Positions 29,909 to 36,167 of a stretch of DNA of 36,167 nt are shown here, one piece after another. The DNA lies in IMG/VR virus record IMGVR_UViG_3300020022_000002, positions 1-36,167 of that record. The stretch is one strand, 5' to 3'. Source of the DNA: a virus. The translations under genes and the position numbers were made by a program. Position 1 is the first letter of the stretch. Each line of letters starts with the position of its first letter. The notes under the pieces are model-generated. The model was not told the origin of the DNA. It was given only the letters and a program-made list of their open reading frames with translations, and did no database searches.

Positions 29909-30023
29909 GGGCCTCCGAGCAGCAGTGATTACAGACGCCTACTGGTACCCCTAAGCGACCATAGGGAGCCACAAAGTAACCAAAGCACTCATGTGGGGAC
30001 GCCACAGTCGCTACCGTCTCCCC
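29909..30023 (+). other. gap upstream of integrase: repeats, candidate attP
   Basis: This 115-bp gap holds CAGTG-A-TTACA-N6-TACTG (29923-29944), a near copy of the element at 29556-29576, and the dyad CCCTAAGCG-N4-TAGGG (29949-29966). Large serine integrases usually have attP next to their gene. The other side of this integrase is closed by a convergent gene, so attP most likely lies here. The crossover dinucleotide cannot be named without the bacterial site. Confidence 0.4.
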
Positions 30024-31556
30024 ATGAGCACCCTGGCTGACACCACCCCCGGCACCCAGGAACAGCCCCTACGCGCAGGCATCTACGGACGCGCCTCCCA
30101 GGACCGCTCGAAGCGCGGACGATCCGTCAGAGACCAGATCGCCGACTGCCGACGCGAATGCAGCACCCGCGGCTGGACCGTCGTCGACGAGTACATCGAC
30201 CTCGACCGCTCAGCATCCCGCCACGCCCGCAAAGTCCGCGAGGACTACACCCGCCTCGTCGCAGACATCCAGGCCGGGAAACTCGACATGCTCGTCTCCT
30301 GGGAGTCCTCCCGCGTCAGCCGCGACCTCGACGTGTACGTCAAACTCCGCAACCTGTGCACCGACACCGGAGTCCTGTGGTGCTACAACGGCACCATCTA
30401 CGACATGCGCAAAGGCGCCGACCGCACCACCACCGCCATCATGGCGATGATGGCCGAGGCCGAAGCCGACAGCATGCAGGAACGCAGCGCCCGAACCACC
30501 CGGCTGAGCGCCGGCCGCGGCACCCCGCACGGCAGGATCCCGTTCGGCTACGCCCGCAGATACGACCCCGACGACGGCCACCTCCTCGGCCAGGTCCCGC
30601 ACCCCGTGCACGCCGACGTGGTCCTGGACCTGTTCCAGCGCGCCGCGGACCGGGAGACGGTCAGATCCCTCACTGCCACGCTGTGCCAGCACGTCCCCAG
30701 GGCCAGTACGCGCGGGCTCACCTACCTGCTGCAGAACCGCACCTACATCGGACTGCGCTCGCACTTCGGCCAGCACGTGAAGGCCACATGGGAGCCGATC
30801 GTCCCCGAGGCCCTGTTCTGGCGAGTCCAGGAGATCATCGTCAACCCGGAGCGCCGCACCTCCCGCGACACCCGCGCCCTGCACCTGCTGTCCGGGATCG
30901 CCATGTGCGGCGTCTGCAAGGAGAACACTCCCCCCGATCAGCCGCTGCCCGGCCTGCGCCTGGTCCGCCCCGGTGCCCAGCCTCGCCGCGTGTCGCGGTA
31001 CTGCTGCAAGCCCGGCAGCCATGTCGCTACGGGGGCGGAACGCCTGGAGGCCTACGTCGAAGAGCACCTGATGGTGTGGTTCAAGTCCCCCGAAGCTGCG
31101 ACTGCGTTCGCGTCCAGGGACGACGGCGCCCTGGAGGAGGCGAGGGGGCGTGCGGCGCGGATCCGTGTGCAGTTGCAGGAAGCGCGGGCCATGGCGGCCG
31201 AATTCGACGACACCACCGGCATGCCCCTGCTGAGTATCGCGTCACTGGCGGACATGGAGCGCCGCCTGGCGCCGATGGCCGCACGGGCGGAGGAGGACTT
31301 GCGCCGCCTGGCTGCTGTCGGAGACCCGGTCCTGGACCAGCTGCTGGCGGATCCGGAGCGCGCCGAGGCAGTGTGGGAGCGGCTAGGCATGGAAAAGCGT
31401 CGCCATGCCGTGCGGAATCTGGTGAACGTGACCTTGCACAAGGCTGCGGCGCAGGGCATTCGCAGCTTGGACGAGTCGCGGGTGACGCTGACGTTCGTGA
31501 GCCAGCCGGGCTTCACGTCGCGGCCCACGATCCGCCGGCCGCCGGTGGAGGGCTAG
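30024..31556 (+). CDS. int: large serine integrase
   Basis: A 510-residue site-specific recombinase. The catalytic Ser25 is in AGIYGRASQDR, and the resolvase domain covers about 17-160 (with LVSWESSRVSRDLDVYV and the MMAEAEADSMQERSARTT helix). A recombinase domain follows (about 165-285, GTPHGRIPFGYARRYD, GLTYLLQNRTYIGL), then a zinc ribbon (C295, C298, C327, C328), a coiled coil (about 372-405), and a C-terminal DNA-binding tail. It integrates the phage into the host chromosome without host factors. The ATG at 30024 is preferred over one at 29991; neither has a clear ribosome site. The stop shares the tetranucleotide CTAG with the stop of the opposing gene. Confidence 0.93.
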   Translation: MSTLADTTPGTQEQPLRAGIYGRASQDRSKRGRSVRDQIADCRRECSTRGWTVVDEYIDLDRSASRHARKVREDYTRLVADIQAGKLDMLVSWESSRVSRDLDVYVKLRNLCTDTGVLWCYNGTIYDMRKGADRTTTAIMAMMAEAEADSMQERSARTTRLSAGRGTPHGRIPFGYARRYDPDDGHLLGQVPHPVHADVVLDLFQRAADRETVRSLTATLCQHVPRASTRGLTYLLQNRTYIGLRSHFGQHVKATWEPIVPEALFWRVQEIIVNPERRTSRDTRALHLLSGIAMCGVCKENTPPDQPLPGLRLVRPGAQPRRVSRYCCKPGSHVATGAERLEAYVEEHLMVWFKSPEAATAFASRDDGALEEARGRAARIRVQLQEARAMAAEFDDTTGMPLLSIASLADMERRLAPMAARAEEDLRRLAAVGDPVLDQLLADPERAEAVWERLGMEKRRHAVRNLVNVTLHKAAAQGIRSLDESRVTLTFVSQPGFTSRPTIRRPPVEG

Positions 31557-32209
31557 TTGCCGCTCTCGGCGGCCTGGTCCGGTTGGGCCGGTGGCCGGTG
31601 GTCGTCGAGGCGGATGAGCTTGGGGTCCGCCAGGGCGAGGAACATGCCGTCGACCTCCCCGGCGCGTTCGGCGAGGACGCCGTCCTTGAACTGGCTGATC
31701 ATGAGCCTGCCGCGTTCGTCTTCGCCTTCGCGGCGGACGGCTGCGATCTCGGCACTGGCGCGGGCCTCTGCGGCCCCGACTCCGTCGGCGAGCCTGCGCT
31801 CGTAGCGTTCTTCGCACTGCTGCTCGAAGGCGTGGGCGCGCATGGCCGCGTTGATCTCGGCCTGGTCGGCGCGCTCGCGTTCGGCCTGGACCCGGCGTTC
31901 GGCGTCGGTGCGTACTTCCTCGGCGAGTCGGCGGTCACGCTCACGCTCGGCGAGCTGGAGGGCGCGGCCGACCTGGGCCTGAGTGGCGGCCTCGTCGGTG
32001 TACAGGGTGGCGTGGCGCAGGCGTTCCTTCTCGAAACTGGTGTCGGTGATCCACTTTTTGACGAGGGACAGCGCATAGGTGGAGATGCCTGCGGCGAACA
32101 GGGCCTCGCCGATGGTGCGGGCGTCGTCGGTGGCGATGAGGATCACGAGGCCTGCGATGAGTCCGGCGAGGGCGGGTACCGCCGTGAACATCCAACGTTT
32201 GGCCTTCAT
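31553..32209 (-). CDS. membrane protein with long charged coiled coil
   Basis: A 218-residue protein. Hydrophobic segments at about 7-28 (MFTAVPALAGLIAGLVILIAT) and 36-50 are followed by a highly charged helix (about 75-165, AERERDRRLAEEVRTDAERRVQAERERADQAE) and a soluble tail. ATG 32209 follows GGGGGAG. It lies 14 nt after the repressor gene on the same strand, so the lysogen should express it. Membrane proteins in this place are often lysogenic-conversion or superinfection-exclusion factors; no family is recognised here. It ends back to back with the integrase (CTAG). Confidence 0.75.
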   Translation of the reverse strand: MKAKRWMFTAVPALAGLIAGLVILIATDDARTIGEALFAAGISTYALSLVKKWITDTSFEKERLRHATLYTDEAATQAQVGRALQLAERERDRRLAEEVRTDAERRVQAERERADQAEINAAMRAHAFEQQCEERYERRLADGVGAAEARASAEIAAVRREGEDERGRLMISQFKDGVLAERAGEVDGMFLALADPKLIRLDDHRPPAQPDQAAESGN

Positions 32210-32223
32210 TGCTCCCCCATCGG

Positions 32224-32694
32224 TCAGCCGTGAGCTTCCTCTCGCCCTTCTCGGTCGTCCTCGGCGGCTGTCTTTGGCTTTCTGCGAAGGGATTCGAGCA
32301 TCCATCGCACATCTGCCGGTTCGACTTGCCAGGAGGCTGCTACCTCGTCAGGAGTGAGTGGTCGTGAGCGTACTGACTCCTGTGGCCCTTGGTGAGCGCT
32401 TTGCTCCGGTGAGCTGTCAGTTTCGGCTAGAAGGTCGTCGATGGTGGTCCCCAGGACTCGCGCGAGGCGAACGAGGGGGCGGACGTCGGGCATGCGTTCG
32501 CCGGATAGGAGCCGGCTGAGCTGACCGTGGTCCATGCCTGCGTCTTTGGCCAGGCGCGTTCGGCCGCCGGTGCGCTTGCCGGGGCGGACGTCGTACTTGG
32601 GGGAGCCGTCCGGCTCTTTGACCTGGAGTGCCAGGGCCATGACCAGGCTGCCCAGCCGTTGAAGATCTGACGTGCTCACGTCGTCACCATCCAT
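32224..32694 (-). CDS. XRE-family phage repressor (CI-like)
   Basis: A 156-residue protein with a helix-turn-helix at about 44-92 (GGRTRLAKDAGMDHGQLSRLLSGERMPDVRPLVRLARVLGTTIDDLLAE). A second predicted helical part, LTPDEVAASWQVEPADVRWMLESLRRKP, may be a small DNA- or partner-binding unit. There is no LexA-like protease domain, so induction would need an antirepressor rather than RecA cleavage; two antirepressor genes are present (24691, 33418). ATG 32694 has no ribosome site and a -10 (TAGCAT) sits 7 nt before it, so the transcript is probably leaderless. Confidence 0.85.
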   Translation of the reverse strand: MDGDDVSTSDLQRLGSLVMALALQVKEPDGSPKYDVRPGKRTGGRTRLAKDAGMDHGQLSRLLSGERMPDVRPLVRLARVLGTTIDDLLAETDSSPEQSAHQGPQESVRSRPLTPDEVAASWQVEPADVRWMLESLRRKPKTAAEDDREGREEAHG

Positions 32695-32701
32695 ATTTGT
32701 G

Positions 32702-32707
32702 ATGCTA
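32702..32707 (-). promoter_or_regulatory. -10 element of the repressor, leaderless transcript
   Basis: On the minus strand, TAGCAT is followed by 7 nt and then the repressor ATG (32694), which places transcription start at the A of ATG. No -35 matches at the right distance (CCCCAC is found instead), so activation by a bound protein is possible, as at lambda PRM. Confidence 0.5.
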
Positions 32708-32737
32708 GCGATCCGACGCGCCCAGTGGGGTCGTATG

Positions 32738-32749
32738 TGTCAATTGACA
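32738..32749. promoter_or_regulatory. operator: 12-bp perfect palindrome
   Basis: TGTCAATTGACA is a perfect palindrome within a longer near-dyad (GTATG...CCATAC). Half-site TGTCA/TGACA recurs at 32852, 32859 and in the large dyad at 32882-32910. It lies between the divergent repressor and Cro-like genes. Confidence 0.65.
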
Positions 32750-32850
32750 ACCATACAGGTCAGGCCATTGCTAGACCCCTGCGAGCCCCCGCCCCACCTC
32801 CACCTTCACCCACTCTGCGCAATTCCCCGGCATCGGTTCCGCATCCTTGG

Positions 32851-32879
32851 GTGACAACTGACACCACATGGGGTAGGTT
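32851..32879 (+). promoter_or_regulatory. early rightward promoter
   Basis: GTGACA (32851-32856), 17-nt spacer, TAGGTT (32874-32879). The -35 overlaps two direct TGACA half-sites and the start site region overlaps the dyad at 32882-32910, so repressor bound there would block transcription of the early operon from 32930. Confidence 0.6.
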
Positions 32880-32881
32880 CA

Positions 32882-32910
32882 GTGTCAGTCAGCACGGTGC
32901 TGGCTGACAC
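32882..32910. promoter_or_regulatory. operator: 13-bp arm dyad
   Basis: GTGTCAGTCAGCA (32882-32894) and TGCTGGCTGACAC (32898-32910) are complementary except one pair, with a 3-nt centre. Immediately downstream of the early -10 and containing TGTCA/TGACA half-sites, it is a probable repressor or Cro site; as RNA it would also fold in the leader. Confidence 0.6.
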
Positions 32911-32929
32911 AGAAGCAAGGGGGTGACCC

Positions 32930-33148
32930 ATGACCAACACCTTTGACGTCGCCCGATTCAGGGCCCTCGCGGCAGACCTCGGCGACGACACGACTACGGC
33001 CATCGCCCGGCGGACCGGCATCGAACGCAGCCTGCTCTCCCGACTCCTGCGCGGCGAAAGGCAGCCCCGGCTCGACACAGCCGCCCGCGCCGCCGACGCC
33101 TACAACGTCTCCGTGGACGAGCTCATCAACCGAGGAGCAGCCGCATGA
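32930..33148 (+). CDS. Cro-like XRE protein
   Basis: A 72-residue protein that is almost all helix-turn-helix: FRALAADLGDDTTTAIARRTGIERSLLSRLLRGERQPRLDTAARAADAYNVSVDELI. It is the first gene rightward of the operator region, with AAGGGGG before ATG 32930. The position and size fit a Cro-type switch protein that shuts the opposing repressor gene. It shares a 4-nt ATGA overlap with the next gene. Confidence 0.8.
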   Translation: MTNTFDVARFRALAADLGDDTTTAIARRTGIERSLLSRLLRGERQPRLDTAARAADAYNVSVDELINRGAAA

Positions 33149-33339
33149 GCCCCGAACTGCGCCTGCAGATCCTCGGCGCGGAGTGCGTGGCCGGAATCCA
33201 CCGCCGCATGGCCACCGTGCCCCCGCCGAGCCCCGAGACGGTGGAGGAAATTCGCCACCTGTTCGCACCGGCGGTCCGCGCACTCGACGCCGAACTCGCG
33301 GCCCCGATCCGCCAGCGCGAAGACATCGCCGCCGCCTAG
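33145..33339 (+). CDS. small early hypothetical protein
   Basis: A 64-residue helical protein (SPELRLQILGAECVAGIHRRMATVPPPSPETVEEIRHLFAPAVRALDAELAAP). ATGA overlap with the Cro-like gene puts it in the same message. The pattern of a helix, PPPSPET and a second helix is seen in small Streptomyces phage early proteins, but no function is known to me. Confidence 0.6.
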   Translation: MSPELRLQILGAECVAGIHRRMATVPPPSPETVEEIRHLFAPAVRALDAELAAPIRQREDIAAA

Positions 33340-33349
33340 CACGCAAATC

Positions 33350-33383
33350 GGCCGTCGCCCGGGATGCACCCCGAGCAACGGCC
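33350..33383 (+). terminator. hairpin in the leader of the BRO gene
   Basis: GGCCGT (33350-33355) pairs with ACGGCC (33378-33383), and an inner CGGG/CCCG is possible. No T-run follows, so attenuation or mRNA processing is likelier than full termination. It separates the first two early genes from the BRO gene. Confidence 0.35.
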
Positions 33384-33417
33384 TCGAAGCAGCCCACCCG
33401 CACAACAAAGAGAAGGG

Positions 33418-34284
33418 ATGGGCACTCCTGTGGCCATCATTCCATCCGGCTCCCTTGAGCCGTTCACGTTCCCCGTCACCGGGCAGCAGGTCCGCACGAT
33501 CGGCGACCCCGAGAACCCGCTGTTCCACCACAGCGACATCTGCAAGATCCTTCAGCACACCAACCCGTCCGTCGCGATCCAGATGCTCGACGACGACGAG
33601 CGTGTCAAGGTCGACATCCGTAGCATTGCCGCAGGCCAGACCGCCCTAAGCGGTCTTAGGGCGCCTGCGACGGGCAACGCCGAGGCCTGGTTCGTCAACG
33701 AGTCCGGCCTCTACACCCTCGCGCTGCGGAGCGACGCAGCCGGCGCCAAGCCGTTCCGCCGCTGGATCACCCACGACGTCATCCCGGCCATCCGACGCAC
33801 GGGCTCCTACGCGCTCACTCCCCCCGCCCCGGCGCTGCCGGACATCACCACGGCGGCCGGCGTCCTGGCGCTGGCGGAGCAGTTCGCGGCCACGGCCCGC
33901 CAGTTGGTGGAGGCCGATGAGCGGCTGAAGGAGATGGAGCCGAAGGCCCTGGCCCACGACACGTTCCTGTCCGCGCAGGACGGCGACGTGCTGGTGCGGC
34001 AGGCCGCGAAGCTCCTGGGCTGGCAGGAGAGCCACCTGCGGCAGTTCCTCGTGGAGGAGCACCTGATCTACCGGCGTCAGGCGACGTGCGGCGCGAACCA
34101 GTGGGACTTCTACGCCGAGCACCGCAACCACTTCCACGCGGTGGAGAGCACCGTGGAGCACGGGTGGGGCCGCTGTGCGCACTACACGCTGTACGTGCGC
34201 CCGGCGGGTGTGCTGCTGGTGCAGAAGCGCATCGCGAAGCGCCAGGCGGAGATGGCCGCCGCGATCGAGGGCGGTGTCCGATGA
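33418..34284 (+). CDS. BRO-family phage antirepressor
   Basis: A 288-residue protein. The N-terminal BRO domain (about 5-120) shows PFTFPVTGQQVRTIGDPENPLFHHSDICKILQHTNPSVAIQML, ESGLYTLALRSDAAGAKPFRRWITHDVIPAIRRTGSY. The C-terminal part (about 150-280) is a KilAC-like domain (FLSAQDGDVLVRQAAKLLGWQESHLRQFLVEEHLIYRRQ, HYTLYVRPAGVLLVQKRIAK). Antirepressors of this type bind DNA or repressor and promote lytic growth. The start could be ATG 33418 or GTG 33430; GAAGGG (33412-33417) favours the GTG. The coding region contains a perfect 8-bp-arm hairpin at 33643-33662. Confidence 0.85.
   Translation: MGTPVAIIPSGSLEPFTFPVTGQQVRTIGDPENPLFHHSDICKILQHTNPSVAIQMLDDDERVKVDIRSIAAGQTALSGLRAPATGNAEAWFVNESGLYTLALRSDAAGAKPFRRWITHDVIPAIRRTGSYALTPPAPALPDITTAAGVLALAEQFAATARQLVEADERLKEMEPKALAHDTFLSAQDGDVLVRQAAKLLGWQESHLRQFLVEEHLIYRRQATCGANQWDFYAEHRNHFHAVESTVEHGWGRCAHYTLYVRPAGVLLVQKRIAKRQAEMAAAIEGGVR
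33643..33662. repeat. perfect inverted repeat inside the BRO gene
   Basis: GCCCTAAG (33643-33650) and CTTAGGGC (33655-33662) with centre CGGT. Its 18-nt core (33644-33661) matches 29949-29966 upstream of the integrase at 14 outer positions, differing only in the four central bases. It encodes the linker TALSGLRA after IAAGQ, where the protein is less constrained. Confidence 0.6.
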
Positions 34285-34712
34285 CGACGACCCTCCCGGA
34301 GGCGGCGCCCCTCCCGACCCGCACTCTCGCGGACGTGTTCCGTCGCGCGGCGCAGGTCATCACCCTGAACGGTCTGGCGAAGGGCGCGTTCGTGGCCCCG
34401 CCGGCGATCCCGGACGCGCAGCGGCAGTTGCACTGCACCGATGAGTGGCTGCGGCCGGTGGACATGGTCGGGGCGATCCGTATCGCCTGCGGCCAGTCGC
34501 CGACGACCAGCGGTGGCCTGCTGGCGATGCGGGCGGTGGAGTTCGCGTCGCTGCGGGTGCCGGGTCAGGCACCGTGGACGGACGACGCCCCGGACCACAT
34601 CGAGCACTTGGCGGACTGGACGGACCTGACCGCGGTGGACGCGGTGGATGTGGCCGTGAAGTTCCTGGACCTGGCCGGTATTGCCGCGGCGGAGAGCCGG
34701 GTGTCGCTGTGA
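34281..34712 (+). CDS. hypothetical protein, DUF6197-like
   Basis: A 143-residue protein: RTLADVFRRAAQVITLNGLAKGAFVAPPA, PVDMVGAIRIACGQSP, HIEHLADWTDLTAVDAVDVAVKFLDLAG. The order of a helix starting A-V-R-AA, GW/KG-F, GAIR-A, and W-D---A--V---L is that of the DUF6197 proteins common in Streptomyces phages and chromosomes. The role is unknown. ATGA overlap with the BRO gene. The match is by memory of the pattern, so moderate. Confidence 0.6.
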   Translation: MTTTLPEAAPLPTRTLADVFRRAAQVITLNGLAKGAFVAPPAIPDAQRQLHCTDEWLRPVDMVGAIRIACGQSPTTSGGLLAMRAVEFASLRVPGQAPWTDDAPDHIEHLADWTDLTAVDAVDVAVKFLDLAGIAAAESRVSL

Positions 34713-34996
34713 TGCCGGAACTGGTCCAGTCCCGCGCGGCCGAGCTTGGCCTGGTTGTGCGCCGTCCGGTGTCGCTGGATGAGGAGTCCCGCAACGAGGC
34801 CCGCGCGGTCGCCGCCGAGTTGCAGGGCAACCCCGAACTGGCGGCGTTCTACCGGCAGCGGAACGCGGAGTTGCAGCCGTCGCACTGCGAGTACGTGGCT
34901 GGCCTGGAGCGGGCGAACGAGCAGTTGACCGCCGAGGTTGAGGTGCTGCGTGTCGAGTTGGAGGACGCGCGTCGGTGGATTGAGAGGACCCAGTGA
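34712..34996 (+). CDS. small coiled-coil hypothetical protein
   Basis: A 94-residue protein: RAAELGLVVRRPVSLDEESRNEARAVAAELQGNPELAAFYRQRNAELQPSH, then the heptad-like ERANEQLTAEVEVLRVELEDARRWIER (coiled coil, about 65-92). Likely a small DNA- or protein-binding early factor, not recognised. The start is ATG 34712; GTG 34709 is also in frame. It overlaps the next gene by 4 nt. Confidence 0.6.
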   Translation: MPELVQSRAAELGLVVRRPVSLDEESRNEARAVAAELQGNPELAAFYRQRNAELQPSHCEYVAGLERANEQLTAEVEVLRVELEDARRWIERTQ

Positions 34997-35379
34997 GCCT
35001 GGACCTATGGAGCCCGGCTGCGGGCTCGGACGAGCAGACGTACTACCGCACCGAGGACGAGGCGGTCGGCTGCGGCTCGGTGTTCTACGGCCACGCGACG
35101 GCCGGTGTCCTGTCGTGCATCTCCAGCCAGCCGGGTCACGCCGACCTGCCTGGTGGGGGTGACTGCGGCGCGCTGGTCACCGGCTGGCACTTGTTCCGCT
35201 GGTCGCTGGCCGAGGCCGCCGAGTCCCGGGCCCTGCTGGTGGAGGCGTTCGGCAGCTGGGAGTGCCTGGCGTGTGGCCGTCCGTGTTACCGGCAGGGCCG
35301 TCGTGGCTGCTGCTCGGCGGCGTGCGAGCTGGCCGAGTACCCGGTGGACGACCGCGAGGACGCGGGGGCCGAGGCATGA
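34993..35379 (+). CDS. Cys-rich hypothetical protein
   Basis: A 128-residue protein with a C-terminal cluster CLACGRPCYRQGRRGCCSAACEL that looks like a zinc-binding unit of the type C-x2-C-x3-C...CC...C. The N-terminal half has LWSPAAGSDEQTYYRTEDEAVGCGSVFYGH and GWHLFRW. The GTG at 34993 overlaps the previous stop. The function is unknown; the cluster suggests nucleic-acid or protein binding. Confidence 0.6.
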   Translation: MSLDLWSPAAGSDEQTYYRTEDEAVGCGSVFYGHATAGVLSCISSQPGHADLPGGGDCGALVTGWHLFRWSLAEAAESRALLVEAFGSWECLACGRPCYRQGRRGCCSAACELAEYPVDDREDAGAEA

Positions 35380-35699
35380 ACGCCCCTCAGGAAGTGTTCG
35401 CGGCCTGGCTGAAGGCGGAGCGGAAGCGGGCGGGCATGTCTCAGGACAAGCTCGTCACCGCTCTCCAGCACGGCGGCCACAAGATCCGGCAGACGCAGAT
35501 CTCCCGGATCGAGCGCGGGGGACGCCCGTTGTCGCTGAACGAGGCGGGCATCATCGCCGCCGTCTTCGGCGCGACCCTCGGTGACATCTTTGGCGCGGCC
35601 ACCCCCGACGCTGAGATGCGGGCGCTGGCATCCCGCCGTACCGCTGTCCTGTACGAGTTGAAGGCCACGATCGCCGCAGAGCTGGCGGTGACGTCATGA
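35376..35699 (+). CDS. XRE-family DNA-binding protein
   Basis: A 107-residue protein with a helix-turn-helix at about 7-70 (FAAWLKAERKRAGMSQDKLVTALQHGGHKIRQTQISRIERGGRPLSLNEAGIIAAVFGATLGDIF). It is the fifth XRE-type protein in this 10-kb lysogeny and early region. It is in the early operon with ATGA overlaps on both sides, so it may be a later-acting regulator. Confidence 0.75.
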   Translation: MNAPQEVFAAWLKAERKRAGMSQDKLVTALQHGGHKIRQTQISRIERGGRPLSLNEAGIIAAVFGATLGDIFGAATPDAEMRALASRRTAVLYELKATIAAELAVTS

Positions 35700-36139
35700 G
35701 CGTGCCCCTTACCCCCAGGAACATCGCCCACGTCGATGCCGAGCTCGACTCGGATGGCGTGTTCGCGAAGCAGTACACGCAGTTGGTCGGCAAGAAGGTC
35801 GTGACGGTCGGTCTGCGGATCGGCGAGAAGCCCGGCCACGTCGTGGCGCTGTTCGGCGACACGGTAACGCGGGGCGATGACGGCACCGTCTCGGTGCGCC
35901 GGTCCGAGGAGATGACGGCCGAGCAGTGGAACTCGCTGGTGCCCGTCGGTACGCCGGTCGTGGCGTACCCGGGTGTTCGTCCTGACGACTTCCCCGGCGT
36001 GGACCTCACCCGTTTGGACACGGTGACGCGGTCCCGGGCCTGGGAGCTTGGCCACGGCCAGCCGGTGGTGTCCGTCGAGGGCTACGCGGGCGGCATCGCC
36101 CTGACGCACGTCGACGTGGCCACGGGCGGTGGCGTGTGA
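35696..36139 (+). CDS. hypothetical early protein
   Basis: A 147-residue protein: VFAKQYTQLVGKKVVTVGLRIGEKPGHVVALFGDTVTRG, WNSLVPVGTPVVAYPGVRPDDF, LDTVTRSRAWELGHGQPVVSVEGYAGGIALTHVDV. The segment GTPVVAYPG-R----L-T-TRS-AW-LGHG-PVV-V-GYAGGI is a pattern I know from several small actinophage proteins, usually annotated as hypothetical. Beta-rich. It ends as GTGTGA, with a new start overlapping it. Confidence 0.65.
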   Translation: MSVPLTPRNIAHVDAELDSDGVFAKQYTQLVGKKVVTVGLRIGEKPGHVVALFGDTVTRGDDGTVSVRRSEEMTAEQWNSLVPVGTPVVAYPGVRPDDFPGVDLTRLDTVTRSRAWELGHGQPVVSVEGYAGGIALTHVDVATGGGV

Positions 36140-36167
36140 CCGCCCCCGCGAAGCCTCCCCGCAAGCG
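36136..36167 (+). CDS. next early gene, partial (start only)
   Basis: GTG at 36136 overlaps the preceding TGA, and the frame remains open (MTAPAKPPRKR) to the end of the window. Only ten codons are visible, basic and Pro-rich, so no product can be named. It shows that the early operon continues. Confidence 0.35.
   Translation, partial: MTAPAKPPRK

Noticed and set aside
30158-32233. 691-residue + frame overlapping the integrase
   Set aside because: Out-of-frame shadow of the integrase and of the antisense strand of the membrane protein gene; Pro/Arg/His-rich with no domain.
1-36167. tRNA genes, CRISPR arrays, insertion sequences
   Set aside because: No cloverleaf with a TTCGA arm, no regularly spaced repeats and no transposase were seen. 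The repeats in the tape measure are coding repeats.

Overview
The window is a GC-rich stretch of a temperate actinobacterial siphophage genome, either a phage or an integrated prophage. The host is most likely Streptomyces. This rests on high GC with G/C-ending codons, frequent GTG/TTG starts, tight ATGA/TGATG gene overlaps, a Streptomyces-style XRE-TPR regulator, and structural proteins of the actinophage type. No host housekeeping gene or phage end is visible.

Layout. Positions 123-24163 form one rightward late operon: terminase (123-2271), portal, MuF capsid protein interrupted by an intein (3706-5607), scaffold, major capsid protein, a glycosyltransferase, head-tail connectors, tail terminator, major tail protein, frameshifting tail chaperones, a 1705-residue tape measure, distal tail and minor tail proteins. 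The lysis and exit genes follow (C39-like peptidase, DUF1906 hydrolase and three or four small, mostly membrane, proteins). One gene (9119-9430, DUF4429) runs backwards inside the head-tail module. A 527-bp non-coding, hairpin-rich stretch (24164-24690) closes the operon. After it come a DinD/KilAC antirepressor, a host-like cargo block (25538-28879: HAD phosphatase, XRE-TPR regulator and three small genes), a leftward XRE gene, a serine integrase (30024-31556), and an immunity switch. The switch is a leftward repressor plus membrane protein facing a rightward Cro-like gene across a 235-bp operator region. A rightward early operon (32930 to the window end) follows, with a BRO antirepressor, several small unknown genes and another XRE protein.

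The most unusual object is the intein at 4351-5439. Its splicing ends are read on the + strand, inside the conserved Cys/His motif of the MuF capsid protein. About 95% of the same DNA is an open 344-codon gene on the opposite strand. That antisense protein has three tandem helix-turn-helix units followed by a Vsr/PD-(D/E)XK-like nuclease core, which is what a homing endonuclease would look like. The codons on the two strands are exactly register-aligned. The homing gene therefore appears to be nested antisense through the splicing domain rather than fused in frame, as is usual for inteins.

Other points worth attention: a canonical G_GGA_AAG -1 frameshift site in the tail chaperone; an internal ribosome-binding site and ATG inside the DUF1906 hydrolase, predicting a separate 63-residue C-terminal product; a palindromic motif CCCTAAGCG-N4-TAGGG found upstream of the integrase and again inside the BRO gene; an apparently leaderless repressor transcript; and hairpins in the few real gaps of an otherwise tightly packed late operon.
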